A DNA stretch of 10,731 nt from Verrucomicrobiota bacterium (lineage in GTDB: Bacteria; Verrucomicrobiota; Verrucomicrobiia; Limisphaerales; JAEYXS01): assembly GCA_023431185.1 (NCBI GenBank), contig JAEYXS010000094.1, forward strand, positions 1 to 10,731, given 5' to 3'. A program made the position numbers and the translations under genes. The notes beneath the pieces were generated by a model, which saw only the letters and a program-made list of their open reading frames with translations, was not told the DNA's origin and made no database searches. This document shows positions 1 through 7,151 of this stretch, one piece after another. How positions within the stretch are numbered: the first letter of the stretch is position 1; every line of letters starts with the position of its first letter.

Positions 1-272
1 AGCTGAAAGCTCGCGCGCAGAAGCTCGAACCGATGGTGAAAGTCGGCAAGTCCGGGCTTTCGGACGGCTTTTACCGCACGCTCGACGAAGTCTTCGCACA
101 TCACGAGCTCGTGAAGGTTAAATTCGCCGACCTCAAGGACCAGAAGAAAGAGCTGACTCCGCAGATCGTCGAGAAAAGCCAGAGCCACCTCATCATGCAG
201 GTGGGGAATGTCATCGTCCTCTATCGCAAGAAACCGGCGAAAACGGAAGCGGTGGACGAGACGGCGGATTAA
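1..272 (+). CDS. yhbY: YhbY/CRM-domain RNA-binding protein (5' end missing)
   Basis: The frame is open from base 3 to the TAA at 270-272, so the start lies left of the window. The ATG at 33 is internal: the residues before it (LKARAQKLEP) belong to the conserved first helix. The visible part has the CRM/YhbY pattern: KVGKSGLSDGF (the GxxG-type loop), then a helix ending in HHELVKVKF, and near the end a strand with VGNVIVLYRK. E. coli YhbY shows the same order (LKP-V-G-NGL, EHHELIKVK, GKTLVLYR). The family is small, about 90-100 residues, binds RNA and associates with pre-50S ribosomal particles in the cytoplasm. Here about 90 residues are visible, so only a few are missing. The C-terminus is a short acidic tail after the last strand. 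The next gene converges on it with a gap of only 6 bases and no terminator hairpin. Confidence 0.9.
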   Translation, partial: LKARAQKLEPMVKVGKSGLSDGFYRTLDEVFAHHELVKVKFADLKDQKKELTPQIVEKSQSHLIMQVGNVIVLYRKKPAKTEAVDETAD

Positions 273-278
273 GCGCCA

Positions 279-608
279 TCACTTGTCCACGTGCTTGCGG
301 ATGATCCCGTCCACCACTTGCGGCCAAGGTTCATCCGGTGTCACCGCATAGGCAAAAGGCGCGTGCGTGGAACCCGGCGTGTCATCGATGATGATGTCCG
401 GTTTGGCTGCAAACCCTTCGAACAGGTCCGCCAGCCCGTAAGCCATCGCTATCTTGCGGGCATACTCCGCACCGCCGGTGCTCCAAGGGAAGAGATGACA
501 CCCGGCAGCTTTCAACCTCTCCAGCGCTTCCTTCGCGCCCGGCAGGAGCCGCTGGTTCATGTCCACCAACGTCAGATCCACATCCACAAAGACGTTGGCG
601 TTTTTCAT
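279..608 (-). CDS. Small HAD-family hydrolase
   Basis: A 109-residue cytoplasmic protein with HAD-superfamily motifs. Motif I is D9-V-D11-L-T-L, giving the nucleophile Asp and the general acid Asp. Motif II is W42-S43-T44-G-G. Lys69 with the following PDIIIDD (D75, D76) fits motifs III and IV. There is no room for a large cap domain, so it is a minimal C0-type HAD, perhaps a phosphatase acting on a sizeable or exposed phosphorylated substrate. The substrate cannot be told from sequence. The ATG lies 3 bases after the TAA of the upstream propeller gene, so the two are almost certainly co-transcribed and may be translationally coupled. Its own stop is 6 bases from the end of the convergent yhbY-like gene. 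Confidence 0.85.
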   Translation of the reverse strand: MKNANVFVDVDLTLVDMNQRLLPGAKEALERLKAAGCHLFPWSTGGAEYARKIAMAYGLADLFEGFAAKPDIIIDDTPGSTHAPFAYAVTPDEPWPQVVDGIIRKHVDK

Positions 609-611
609 GGA

Positions 612-1898
612 TTACTTCGCGGCCAGCCCACCGTCCTCGATGCGATACACATGCGTACGTGACCGCAGGTAAAAGGCCTTGCCGGAGACCGCAGGCGACG
701 CCATGAAGCCATCTCCAATCTGGTTCTGGGCGATTACCTTGTACGTGCGGCTGGCTTCGATAAGTGTGCATTTGCCTTCTTCATTCGTGAAAAGGATCAT
801 GCCATCCACATACACGGGCGAAGCGGAGACGTTCCCGCCGATGCGCTCGTTCCAAATCGCTTCACCCGTCTTCGCATCCAGGCAGCTCGCGATGCCGCTG
901 TCGTCGATTGAGAAAAGCAGATCGTCAACCAGCAGCAGCGAGGGTTTGTTCGGCACACTGCGCTTCGTGGTCCACACCATGTCGGCCACCGTGAGCACAC
1001 CTTTCGCATCCGCTTTCATGGCAAAGAGCTGGCCCTTGGCAAAACCCGTCGGATAATAGATCATGTCCTTGCCCACCACCGGCCGCGTACTCGCGGAATG
1101 CTGCCCGCGCTCTTCCACGCGCCACAGCTCCTTGCCCGTCAGCGGATCGTACCCGTAGAACGCCTTTGCCCCGATGCTCAGCAGCACCGGCTTGCCCTTG
1201 ATCATCGCGATATGCGGTGTGGCATAGGCCTTGCGCCAGTCACCATCCGCCTCCGGCTTGCCGTCCTTGAGGTCCATGAAATCGATGGACCGTTTCACGT
1301 TCCACACCGTCTTGCCCGTCTTCTTGTCCAGGGCAAGGACGAACTGATGATCGCTGCCATCATAATGCATGATGAGCAGGTCTTTATAGATGATGGGCGA
1401 GGAACCCGCACCGCGATAATGGTTGCACTCGATATCCGTCCGCTGCCACAGCACCTTGAAGGTCTTCGTGTCCAAGCACGCCGTACCCGGCGAACCGAAG
1501 GTGATATACACGCGCCCTTCCTCGATCACCGGGGTGGGGGAGGCGTAGCTGTTGAACTTGTGCGCGAACTGCGGCGCGGCGACATCGAACAGCTTCTCGT
1601 TGAAGAGCACCTTGCCGGAATCCTTGTCCAGGCACACGGCGAAGAGCTGCTTGCCATCCTCACTGGCCGTGGGCACCCAGACCTGCTTGCCCCAGATGAC
1701 CGGAGAACCCCAGCCGCGACCCTGCACGGGGGTCTTCCACTTGATGTTCTCCGTGTCGCTCCATTTGCGTGGGACACCTTTGGCCTCGGAATGGCCATCG
1801 CCATTTGGCCCACGGAACTGCGGCCAGTTGTCAGCCGTCCAGCCGGTCAGAGCCCCCAGCGTCAGGGCACCAGTCAAAATGAGCGCGTGGAATTTCAT
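612..1898 (-). CDS. Secreted PQQ-like beta-propeller repeat protein
   Basis: A 428-residue exported protein. Residues 1-22 form a Sec signal peptide (hydrophobic core ILTGALTLGALTG, cleavage likely after TA-22). The mature protein opens with NWPQFRGPNGDGHS, typical of PQQ-like (WD40-type) propeller proteins of Verrucomicrobiota and Planctomycetota. Blade repeats follow the pattern aLDxxTGkxxW: LDKDSGKVLF near 90, LDTKTFKVLW near 142, LDKKTGKTVW near 190, YDPLTGKELW near 250 and LDAKTGEAIW near 340. A weaker blade lies near 380. This fits a complete 7- or 8-blade propeller. The fold resembles quinoprotein dehydrogenases and BamB, but no catalytic dehydrogenase residues were identified. A binding or scaffold role is as likely as redox. 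It sits 73 bases downstream of the alpha/beta-hydrolase gene and 3 bases upstream of the HAD gene. Confidence 0.9.
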   Translation of the reverse strand: MKFHALILTGALTLGALTGWTADNWPQFRGPNGDGHSEAKGVPRKWSDTENIKWKTPVQGRGWGSPVIWGKQVWVPTASEDGKQLFAVCLDKDSGKVLFNEKLFDVAAPQFAHKFNSYASPTPVIEEGRVYITFGSPGTACLDTKTFKVLWQRTDIECNHYRGAGSSPIIYKDLLIMHYDGSDHQFVLALDKKTGKTVWNVKRSIDFMDLKDGKPEADGDWRKAYATPHIAMIKGKPVLLSIGAKAFYGYDPLTGKELWRVEERGQHSASTRPVVGKDMIYYPTGFAKGQLFAMKADAKGVLTVADMVWTTKRSVPNKPSLLLVDDLLFSIDDSGIASCLDAKTGEAIWNERIGGNVSASPVYVDGMILFTNEEGKCTLIEASRTYKVIAQNQIGDGFMASPAVSGKAFYLRSRTHVYRIEDGGLAAK

Positions 1899-1971
1899 GA
1901 TATCTTCAGTTTATCGGTCTCTCTATTCAGAAGCAACCTTATGCCTCGGTATTCAATCTTCGTCCCGTCTC

Positions 1972-4056
1972 CTACTCTGGCCGTTCCACCAATTTCCATT
2001 GCTCATCGAAGAACCCGGCATACGTCACCCCGGCCGGATGCCGCTTTTCCTTCTCAGCCGCCATGTCCAGCACCGCCCAGTCCGGCAGACGCGGATACTG
2101 GTTGCAGTTGTTCGACATGCCCGCATAGGCAAACGTGAAGCTGCTGTTCAACACCACATAGCGCGTCGGGTTCAGCGGATTCGGATAGATCAGCACCGGC
2201 GCGTGCGTCTCGGCGGAGAAGGTCTTGCTCCCCACCTTCAACTCCTTCGGTGTCCACGAGATCGGCAGCTTGCTGGCGATGTCCCCGATCACCTTGTTGT
2301 TCTGCGCATCACCCCAGAGCACGAGGTGGTTCTTCGCGATGTCCTCGTCCGTCAGTTCCGTATCCTTTTTCACACGCACCACGCCGCGCATCTGCAGCCA
2401 CCATTGATTCGTCGCATCACGCAACTCCGCCGCCTGCCACGTGCTGAACCTGTAATTCGGTGTACGCCCCGTCGGCACGACGAAGATGAAGCTGTCCATG
2501 AACGCGTGATCGATCGGCCCTTGCAAACCATGCTTCTTCACGATGCCGACATCTGGTTTCGTGCCCGCATACCATTGTCCGTTCACCTTGTAGAAGGAGG
2601 CCTTCCAGGACTTGTCCCCGCCCACCGGCGTGGCCGCGAGATCCTTGCCATCCACCGTAACCTTCGGTGAACCGCTCACCAGCGCCTGCCCGGCCGGCAT
2701 GTTAATAGTGAAGGCCGAGACATTCTCCGTCTTCACCGTCACCGCGCTCGCGCTGTTCACCAGTGCGTTGACTTGCGCCTTCTCCCAATGCTGTTCCAGG
2801 CCGTCCACCGTGATCCATTTCATCTGGTTGAACGCCAGCGTGAACAACGTGAACCGGATCTCCTTCGGCGTCACCTCCCGGCCCTTCGCCGCCTTCTCAT
2901 CCATCCACGCATTGATCTCCGCGATGGAGTTCGTGTCATACCGATGCCCCATGCCCTTGCCGATGACATGCGTGAGCTTCAGCCCTTCCTTCGCCATCGC
3001 CGCTTCCATCAGGTCCGCCGCCAGTTTCTGCCCGTCATTTTCGCCGCTATAGGCGATTGTCGGACACTGGAAGAGATTGCCCGGGATGGTCACCGCGTCA
3101 TACATGCGCCAGAGCTTCTCCTCAAACCACGTCGGAGGGGGCTCGCGATTATAGATCTTCAGGAACTCCACCGTATCCGAGAAACCCGCGCCCGGGGCCG
3201 CCGCGAACCATAAACCCGCGTGATGCGTGGCCAGATGCCACGTCGTGCCGCCGCCCAGCGAAAACCCGCGCACGCTGATGCGGTTGTCATCGATCGGATA
3301 ATGCTTCTTCACCGCCGCCAGCGCCTCGAACGCATCCGTCTCACCGGCGAACCGCGAGCCGTTGTTATGCCGGCCATACGGTTGCAGCACGAACCCGTCA
3401 TCCAGCTTGAACTGCCCGTACTTCGTCTGCCGGTCATTGATGAACTTCAATTCGCTCAGCTTGCTGTCCCGTCCATGGAACCAGAAATCCAGCCGGTGCT
3501 TCTTGTCCTTGTTATTCGGCGAATACGTCGCCGGCACTTCCAAACCATAAGGCTGCACCGAGCCGTCAATGCGCGACACATACCCGCGCACCACCAGGCC
3601 CGTGGAATGGATCCAGCCCGGATTCCCGTCCCGCAACTGCTTCGCGCGGTAATGCCCGAAATTCACCATCGCCTCCGCCGTGCGGAACTCGTTGGTATTG
3701 TAAAAGATGTTATGCACCAGCGCGTGATACGCCGCGTTGTAATAGATCTGCACATCCGGCAGCAGCTCCAGCATCGCGGGCTTGGACTGCAACTCCAGCT
3801 TCAACGCCTCGATCTCCTTGCCCAACGCCACCACCTTCGGCCCCAGCGTGGCCTTCACGGCCAGCGGCACATCGATGCCCATGTCCGGCGCCCGCGGCGG
3901 CCCCTTCGGCCTCGCCTGCTGCTTGCCCTGTTGTTTGGGCTGCTGTTTCGGTTGCTGTTTGGGCTGCTGCTGCTGCTGCTGGGCGGACAAACTGCCCGCC
4001 AGCAGAACCGACGCGGCCAATACCAACGGAGCAAGAAATCGCAGAGAGTTACGCAT
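1972..4056 (-). CDS. Secreted prolyl-oligopeptidase-like alpha/beta-hydrolase
   Basis: A 694-residue exported serine hydrolase. Residues 1-25 are a signal peptide ending in SLSA. Residues 26-47 are a Q-rich PKQQ-repeat linker followed by a basic, Pro-rich stretch. The catalytic domain covers roughly 155-390. The nucleophile is Ser266 in R-G-F-S-L-G-G-G, the probable acid Asp341 in SGENDGQ, and the probable base His371 in GMGHRYD. FWFHGR (191-196) looks like the oxyanion-side HG motif. A C-terminal extension of about 300 residues (395-694) contains the blocks MKWITVDGLEQHW and YPNPLNPTRYVVLNS. I recognise this overall architecture from prolyl-oligopeptidase-family proteins of Planctomycetota and Verrucomicrobiota. 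The substrate (peptide or carbohydrate ester) cannot be decided. The ATG at 4056 is chosen because it places the signal peptide at the N-terminus; no clear Shine-Dalgarno precedes it. Confidence 0.9.
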   Translation of the reverse strand: MRNSLRFLAPLVLAASVLLAGSLSAQQQQQQPKQQPKQQPKQQGKQQARPKGPPRAPDMGIDVPLAVKATLGPKVVALGKEIEALKLELQSKPAMLELLPDVQIYYNAAYHALVHNIFYNTNEFRTAEAMVNFGHYRAKQLRDGNPGWIHSTGLVVRGYVSRIDGSVQPYGLEVPATYSPNNKDKKHRLDFWFHGRDSKLSELKFINDRQTKYGQFKLDDGFVLQPYGRHNNGSRFAGETDAFEALAAVKKHYPIDDNRISVRGFSLGGGTTWHLATHHAGLWFAAAPGAGFSDTVEFLKIYNREPPPTWFEEKLWRMYDAVTIPGNLFQCPTIAYSGENDGQKLAADLMEAAMAKEGLKLTHVIGKGMGHRYDTNSIAEINAWMDEKAAKGREVTPKEIRFTLFTLAFNQMKWITVDGLEQHWEKAQVNALVNSASAVTVKTENVSAFTINMPAGQALVSGSPKVTVDGKDLAATPVGGDKSWKASFYKVNGQWYAGTKPDVGIVKKHGLQGPIDHAFMDSFIFVVPTGRTPNYRFSTWQAAELRDATNQWWLQMRGVVRVKKDTELTDEDIAKNHLVLWGDAQNNKVIGDIASKLPISWTPKELKVGSKTFSAETHAPVLIYPNPLNPTRYVVLNSSFTFAYAGMSNNCNQYPRLPDWAVLDMAAEKEKRHPAGVTYAGFFDEQWKLVERPE
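3916..3981 (-). repeat. CTG/CAG microsatellite and 12-base repeats encoding a Q/PKQQ linker
   Basis: On the plus strand, CTG occurs six times in a row at 3964-3981. Next to it are imperfect 12-base units of the form CTGTTTSGGYTG. On the coding (minus) strand these give six Gln and then PKQQ PKQQ PKQQ GKQQ, directly after the signal peptide of the alpha/beta-hydrolase. It is a low-complexity periplasmic linker, and the tract could vary in length by slippage. Confidence 0.85.
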
Positions 4057-4365
4057 AATGACTGTCTGCCGAAAATAACAACCCCCTGAAGTGGGTAAAG
4101 GGATTTTAACTGGCCGGCTTCAGCGAGGATGTGATTTCAAACGGGTGGGGCCTGGGGTGCTGACGCGAAGCACTCGACCCGGACTGCCGGCTGCTAGCCG
4201 ACAGTACACGCCATTCGCCATGACCACCCCCCTTCGCCTCTTCGAATCCACCTCGACACTTGTACATAAGTGCCGAGGTTTTCTACCAATTTCCACCTGG
4301 ACTGCCCCAGCGCGCCTCCCCCGTTCAGTCTTATGCCTTGCAGGCCACGAAAACCCCAGCGCCGC
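4057..4365 (-). other. Gene-free spacer with hairpins, upstream of the alpha/beta-hydrolase gene
   Basis: These 309 bases hold no convincing gene. Three inverted repeats are visible. The first is 4251-4261 with 4268-4278 (11 pairs, 6-base loop). The second is 4183-4192 with 4196-4205 (10 pairs, 3-base loop). The third is a short 5-pair stem, 4157-4161 with 4169-4173. Each of the first two has exactly one mismatch on the plus strand (A.C at 4256/4273 and C.A at 4187/4201), and both become G.U wobble pairs in minus-strand RNA. That suggests the minus-strand transcript carries the structures, either as the 3' UTR of the GrpE-like gene or as the leader of the hydrolase gene. No T-tract follows either stem on the minus strand, so they are not classical intrinsic terminators. 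Confidence 0.45.
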
Positions 4366-5265
4366 TCACAACAACCGCGGCTCCTGCTCCGCCTCGGTAG
4401 CCGGAGCTTCAGTTGTGGGTGCCGCTTCTGTAGCTGTCTCAGTCGTAGTTGTCGCCGCAGCGGCAATTTCGGTCACGGAAGCCGGTTCAACTTGCGGTGT
4501 CGCCAAGATCACCAGGGCAGGCCGCACCAGTCTGCCTTGGAACGTATAGCCCGGCGCGGTCGTCTCACCCACCACCGCCGGACCTTCCGGGGCCTTGCCG
4601 TCGGCTGGATGATGCTTCTGCGCGTCAAACGTCTCGCCCGGTTCCGCGGCATAAGCCGTCAAACCCACCCGCCGTGCGGCATCGCGCAAGGCGAACTGGA
4701 ATTGTCCAAGCTGCTCCACCAACCCGCGCTGGCCGGAACGCATCGCCGCATGATGCAGAGCGAAGGTGTGGTCCAGCATCCGCACCACCACTTGCAGCCA
4801 GTCGCCCTCGGAGCGGCGCAGCTTCTCCACTTCCAGCCGCAGATGACCCTTCTCCGTGTCATTCGCCGTCTTCATGAACTCGGCGAAGTTATGCGCCTCC
4901 GTCGTCATCCGGTCCCCGATCTCCTTCGCGGCGGTGATGGATTTCTGGCTCTCGAGCTGGGCGGTCTGCAGATAATTCAGCGCGGACGTGATCTCCTGCG
5001 CCACCTGTTCCACGTTATGGATCTGCTGCACCGTGGTCGTGAGGGAGTTGGCTTCCGCGAAGCGCACCTCCGCCTCATACTCGCGCAGGAAAGGCTGGAT
5101 GAAACACCACGCGCCGATGACGCCGCAGGCGACGACGCCCGCCAGTTCAAACGGTTCCAAAGGAAAATTCCCGCGCTGAATGATCAGTCCGGCCAGCCCC
5201 AGAAGGACCAGATCCGCCAGCAGGAACGGCCACTTGGCCGCTTTCGGTGCACGTGCTTCGCTCAT
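4366..5265 (-). CDS. Membrane-anchored GrpE-like protein
   Basis: A 299-residue protein with no cleavable signal. Two hydrophobic segments (about 14-30 and 40-58) form a membrane hairpin, so both termini should face the same side, probably the cytoplasm. Residues 60-155 are helical and charged (coiled-coil-like: EANSLTTTVQQIHNVEQVAQ and EKGHLRLEVEKLRRSEG). Residues 156-256 resemble GrpE: a helical pair (LDHTFALHHA and LVEQLGQFQFALRDAARRVGL), then a head-like block with PGETFDAQKHHP and GYTFQGRLVRPALVILA. The latter matches the GrpE pattern GE-FDP--H-A, GY---RvlRPA-V-Va. The tail (257-299) is Ala/Thr/Glu-rich and disordered. GrpE is normally a soluble nucleotide-exchange factor of DnaK; no dnaK, dnaJ or hrcA is in the window. 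It is transcribed divergently from the DUF1080 gene. The GrpE assignment rests on the C-terminal motif alone. Confidence 0.78.
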   Translation of the reverse strand: MSEARAPKAAKWPFLLADLVLLGLAGLIIQRGNFPLEPFELAGVVACGVIGAWCFIQPFLREYEAEVRFAEANSLTTTVQQIHNVEQVAQEITSALNYLQTAQLESQKSITAAKEIGDRMTTEAHNFAEFMKTANDTEKGHLRLEVEKLRRSEGDWLQVVVRMLDHTFALHHAAMRSGQRGLVEQLGQFQFALRDAARRVGLTAYAAEPGETFDAQKHHPADGKAPEGPAVVGETTAPGYTFQGRLVRPALVILATPQVEPASVTEIAAAATTTTETATEAAPTTEAPATEAEQEPRLL

Positions 5266-5454
5266 GAACGGGCGAGAGTAGGGCGCGCCTCCAAAAAGAA
5301 AAGAATTCTGTTAAACCGCCGCCCAGCACATCTAAGAACGCCACTGGTGGTTTCCTTGGGACCGGCCTTTGAGCTTTTTCACCCTTTCCCTGAATCTCTT
5401 CCCCGGCTTGACCGTCGAAGCGCTTGCCGTTACCAACGGTACAACCTAATCCGC
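5266..5454. promoter_or_regulatory. Divergent promoter region between the GrpE-like and DUF1080 genes
   Basis: The 189 bases separate two divergently transcribed genes, so both promoters should lie here. TTGACC at 5408-5413 is a fair -35 candidate for the plus-strand gene. The hexamer 17 bases later (TACCAA, 5431-5436) matches a sigma70 -10 only weakly. No convincing minus-strand promoter, operator palindrome or Shine-Dalgarno was seen. Confidence 0.3.
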
Positions 5455-6867
5455 ATGAAACTCAAAACTCTTCTGACCACCCCGGTCGTGGCCCTTTCTC
5501 TGGTGGCCCTCCTGACCGGTTGCAGCACCACGGAATTCGACCAGCCCGCCGGCGGCTCGGCCTCCAAGCCCCCGGCCGGGTTCACCGCCCTCTTCAACGG
5601 CAAGGACCTCACCGGCTGGCGCGGCGGCACGACCTTCGACCATCGCAAGCTGCTGGAAATGTCCGAGGCGGATCGCGCCGAGCAGATCCGCAAGTGGACC
5701 GACCCCAGCGTGCCCAAGTCCATGATGGAAGTCGGCACCACCGGCAAGGCACACTGGTATGTGGAAGGCGAGGACCTCGTGAACGACGGCTTCGGCGCCT
5801 ATGCCACCACGGAGAAGGATTACGGCGATTTCGAGCTGCTCCTGGAATACAAGACCGTGCCGAAGGCCGATTCCGGCATCTACCTGCGCGGCGTGCCCCA
5901 AGTGCAGATCTGGGATTACACGGAAGAGGCCAAGTTCAAGCTCGGCGCGGATAAAGGCTCCGGCGGCCTCTGGAACAACAGCCCGGGCGCGCCCGGCAAA
6001 GACCCGCTCGTGAAGGCGGACAAACCCTTCGGTGAATGGAACAAGTTCCGCATCATCATGGTTGGTTCTCGCGTGACGATTTATTTGAACGACAAGCTTG
6101 TGGTGGATCACGCCATCCTCGAGAACTACTACGACAAGGCGAGCAAAGACCCGGCCATCAAAGGCAATCCGCGTCCGGTCCCGGCCAAAGGCCCCATCCA
6201 GCTCCAGACCCACGGCGGCGAGATCCGCTGGCGCAATATCTTCATCCGCGAGATCGGTTCGGTGGAGGCTAACAAGATCCTCGCTTCCAAGAACAAATCC
6301 GGCTTCAAGCCCATCTTTAGCGGCCAGGACTTCACGGGCTGGCTCGGTCCGGTGGAGAATTATGAGATCAAGGACAGCGCCGTGTATTGCAAGGCGGGCA
6401 AAGGCGGCACGATCTACTTCAACGAAGACCTGAAGGACTTCGCCGCGCGTGTGGAATTCCAATTGCCGCCCGGTGGCAACAACGGTCTCGCGCTGCGTTA
6501 TCCCGGCCAGGGTGACACCGCCTACGTGGGCCTGTGCGAGCTGCAAGTGCTGGACACCGAGCATCCCAAATACGCCAAGCTGGACCCGCGCCAGGCTCAC
6601 GGCTCGGCCTATGGCATCGCCGCGGCCCATCGCGGTTACCTGCGCCCGACAGGTGAATGGAACTTCCAGGAAGTGACCGTCGTGGGCTCCACGCTCAAGG
6701 TGGAGTTGAATGGCTCCATCATCCTGAACACGGACCTGAGCACCATCACCGAATACATGGCCAACAAGCCGCATCCCGGCAAGGACCGCAAGAACGGCTT
6801 CTTCGGCTTCGCCGGTCACAATGACGCCGTGGGCTTCCGCAACGTCTACATCAAGCCGCTGCCGTAA
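5455..6867 (+). CDS. Two-domain DUF1080 lipoprotein (3-keto-disaccharide hydrolase family)
   Basis: A 470-residue lipoprotein. The ATG at 5455 is chosen because it opens a lipoprotein signal (MKLKTLL..., lipobox L20-T-G-C23). The frame is open further upstream, but that part is antisense to the GrpE-like gene. Two DUF1080 (PF06439, concanavalin-like jelly roll) domains follow. Domain 1 starts with GFTALFNGKDLTGW near residue 42 and has DSGIYLRGVPQVQIWD at 139-154. Domain 2 starts with GFKPIFSGQDFTGW near 283 and has NNGLALRYPGQG at 342-353 and CELQVLD at 361-367. The E/Q-x-Q-(V/I) strand is thus present in both. Family members hydrolyse 3-keto-glycosides or bind glycans; which domain is active here is unknown. 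Lipidation implies an envelope location, probably periplasmic. A strong terminator follows. Confidence 0.9.
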   Translation: MKLKTLLTTPVVALSLVALLTGCSTTEFDQPAGGSASKPPAGFTALFNGKDLTGWRGGTTFDHRKLLEMSEADRAEQIRKWTDPSVPKSMMEVGTTGKAHWYVEGEDLVNDGFGAYATTEKDYGDFELLLEYKTVPKADSGIYLRGVPQVQIWDYTEEAKFKLGADKGSGGLWNNSPGAPGKDPLVKADKPFGEWNKFRIIMVGSRVTIYLNDKLVVDHAILENYYDKASKDPAIKGNPRPVPAKGPIQLQTHGGEIRWRNIFIREIGSVEANKILASKNKSGFKPIFSGQDFTGWLGPVENYEIKDSAVYCKAGKGGTIYFNEDLKDFAARVEFQLPPGGNNGLALRYPGQGDTAYVGLCELQVLDTEHPKYAKLDPRQAHGSAYGIAAAHRGYLRPTGEWNFQEVTVVGSTLKVELNGSIILNTDLSTITEYMANKPHPGKDRKNGFFGFAGHNDAVGFRNVYIKPLP

Positions 6868-6938
6868 CTTCCCGGTAGGGCGAGAGCCCGCCTTGCCCCG
6901 GCTGCTGTCGGGGTCGAGCCCTTGCATAACTTCAAACA

Positions 6939-6980
6939 AAACACCCGCCGATCACAAGATCGGCGGGTGTTTCCTTTTTG
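6939..6980 (+). terminator. Rho-independent terminator after the DUF1080 gene
   Basis: A perfect 15-pair stem (6939-6953 with 6958-6972, arm AAACACCCGCCGATC) has a 4-base ACAA loop and a T-rich run TTTCCTTTTT behind it. It lies about 70 bases after the stop of the DUF1080 gene. The A-rich run just before the stem gives a weaker T-rich tail on the minus strand, so it might also stop transcripts of the convergent isomerase gene. Confidence 0.9.
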
Positions 6981-7012
6981 TGCATGGCCCAAAGGGCCAA
7001 CAGAGTCCAGCC

Positions 7013-7044
7013 CAGGGCACGGAATGTTTGCGGTCCGTGCCCTG
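7013..7044. repeat. Perfect 11-pair inverted repeat
   Basis: CAGGGCACGGA (7013-7023) pairs perfectly with TCCGTGCCCTG (7034-7044) across a 10-base loop. No T-tract follows on either strand, so it is not an intrinsic terminator by itself. It may be a processing or stability hairpin or a decayed repeat element. Confidence 0.7.
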
Positions 7045-7115
7045 TTATCTCATGAGCTTAAATGGGCGGGAAACGGACTGGCGTCTCATAAGTCTGCGAG
7101 CAGCCGTCGAAAGCT

Positions 7116-7151
7116 CCCTCTCCCCAAGGGAGAGGGTATGGGGTGAGGGGA
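7116..7151. repeat. CCCTCTCCC palindrome with GGGGTGAGGGG tail (REP-like)
   Basis: CCCTCTCCC (7116-7124) pairs with GGGAGAGGG (7128-7136) over a 3-base CAA loop. Then comes TATGGGGTGAGGGG. This palindrome-plus-tail is a form I recall as a dispersed intergenic repeat in many GC-rich bacteria; copy number in this genome cannot be seen from one window. Confidence 0.6.

Noticed and set aside
1098..2138. Long plus-strand open frame (346 codons)
   Set aside because: Antisense shadow of the beta-propeller gene; composition is His/Arg/Pro-rich with no recognisable domain.
3220..4089. Plus-strand frame with Leu-rich stretches resembling membrane helices
   Set aside because: The Leu runs are the antisense reading of the CTG and PKQQ repeats of the alpha/beta-hydrolase gene.
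4251..4283. Plus-strand intrinsic terminator (hairpin followed by TTTTC)
   Set aside because: No plus-strand gene lies upstream, the T-run is short, and the stem has an A.C mismatch in that orientation.
4194..4466. Small minus-strand frame in the spacer near 4200-4365
   Set aside because: It overlaps the end of the GrpE-like gene, is basic and low-complexity, and has no Shine-Dalgarno or recognisable motif.
4270..5454. Upstream extension of the DUF1080 frame (open from 4270)
   Set aside because: It is antisense to the GrpE-like gene, is rich in Arg/His/Gln as shadow frames of GC-rich genes are, and the lipoprotein signal begins at 5455.
5446..6939. Long minus-strand open frame (497 codons)
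   Set aside because: Shadow of the DUF1080 gene; it runs through that gene and its 3' spacer without family motifs.
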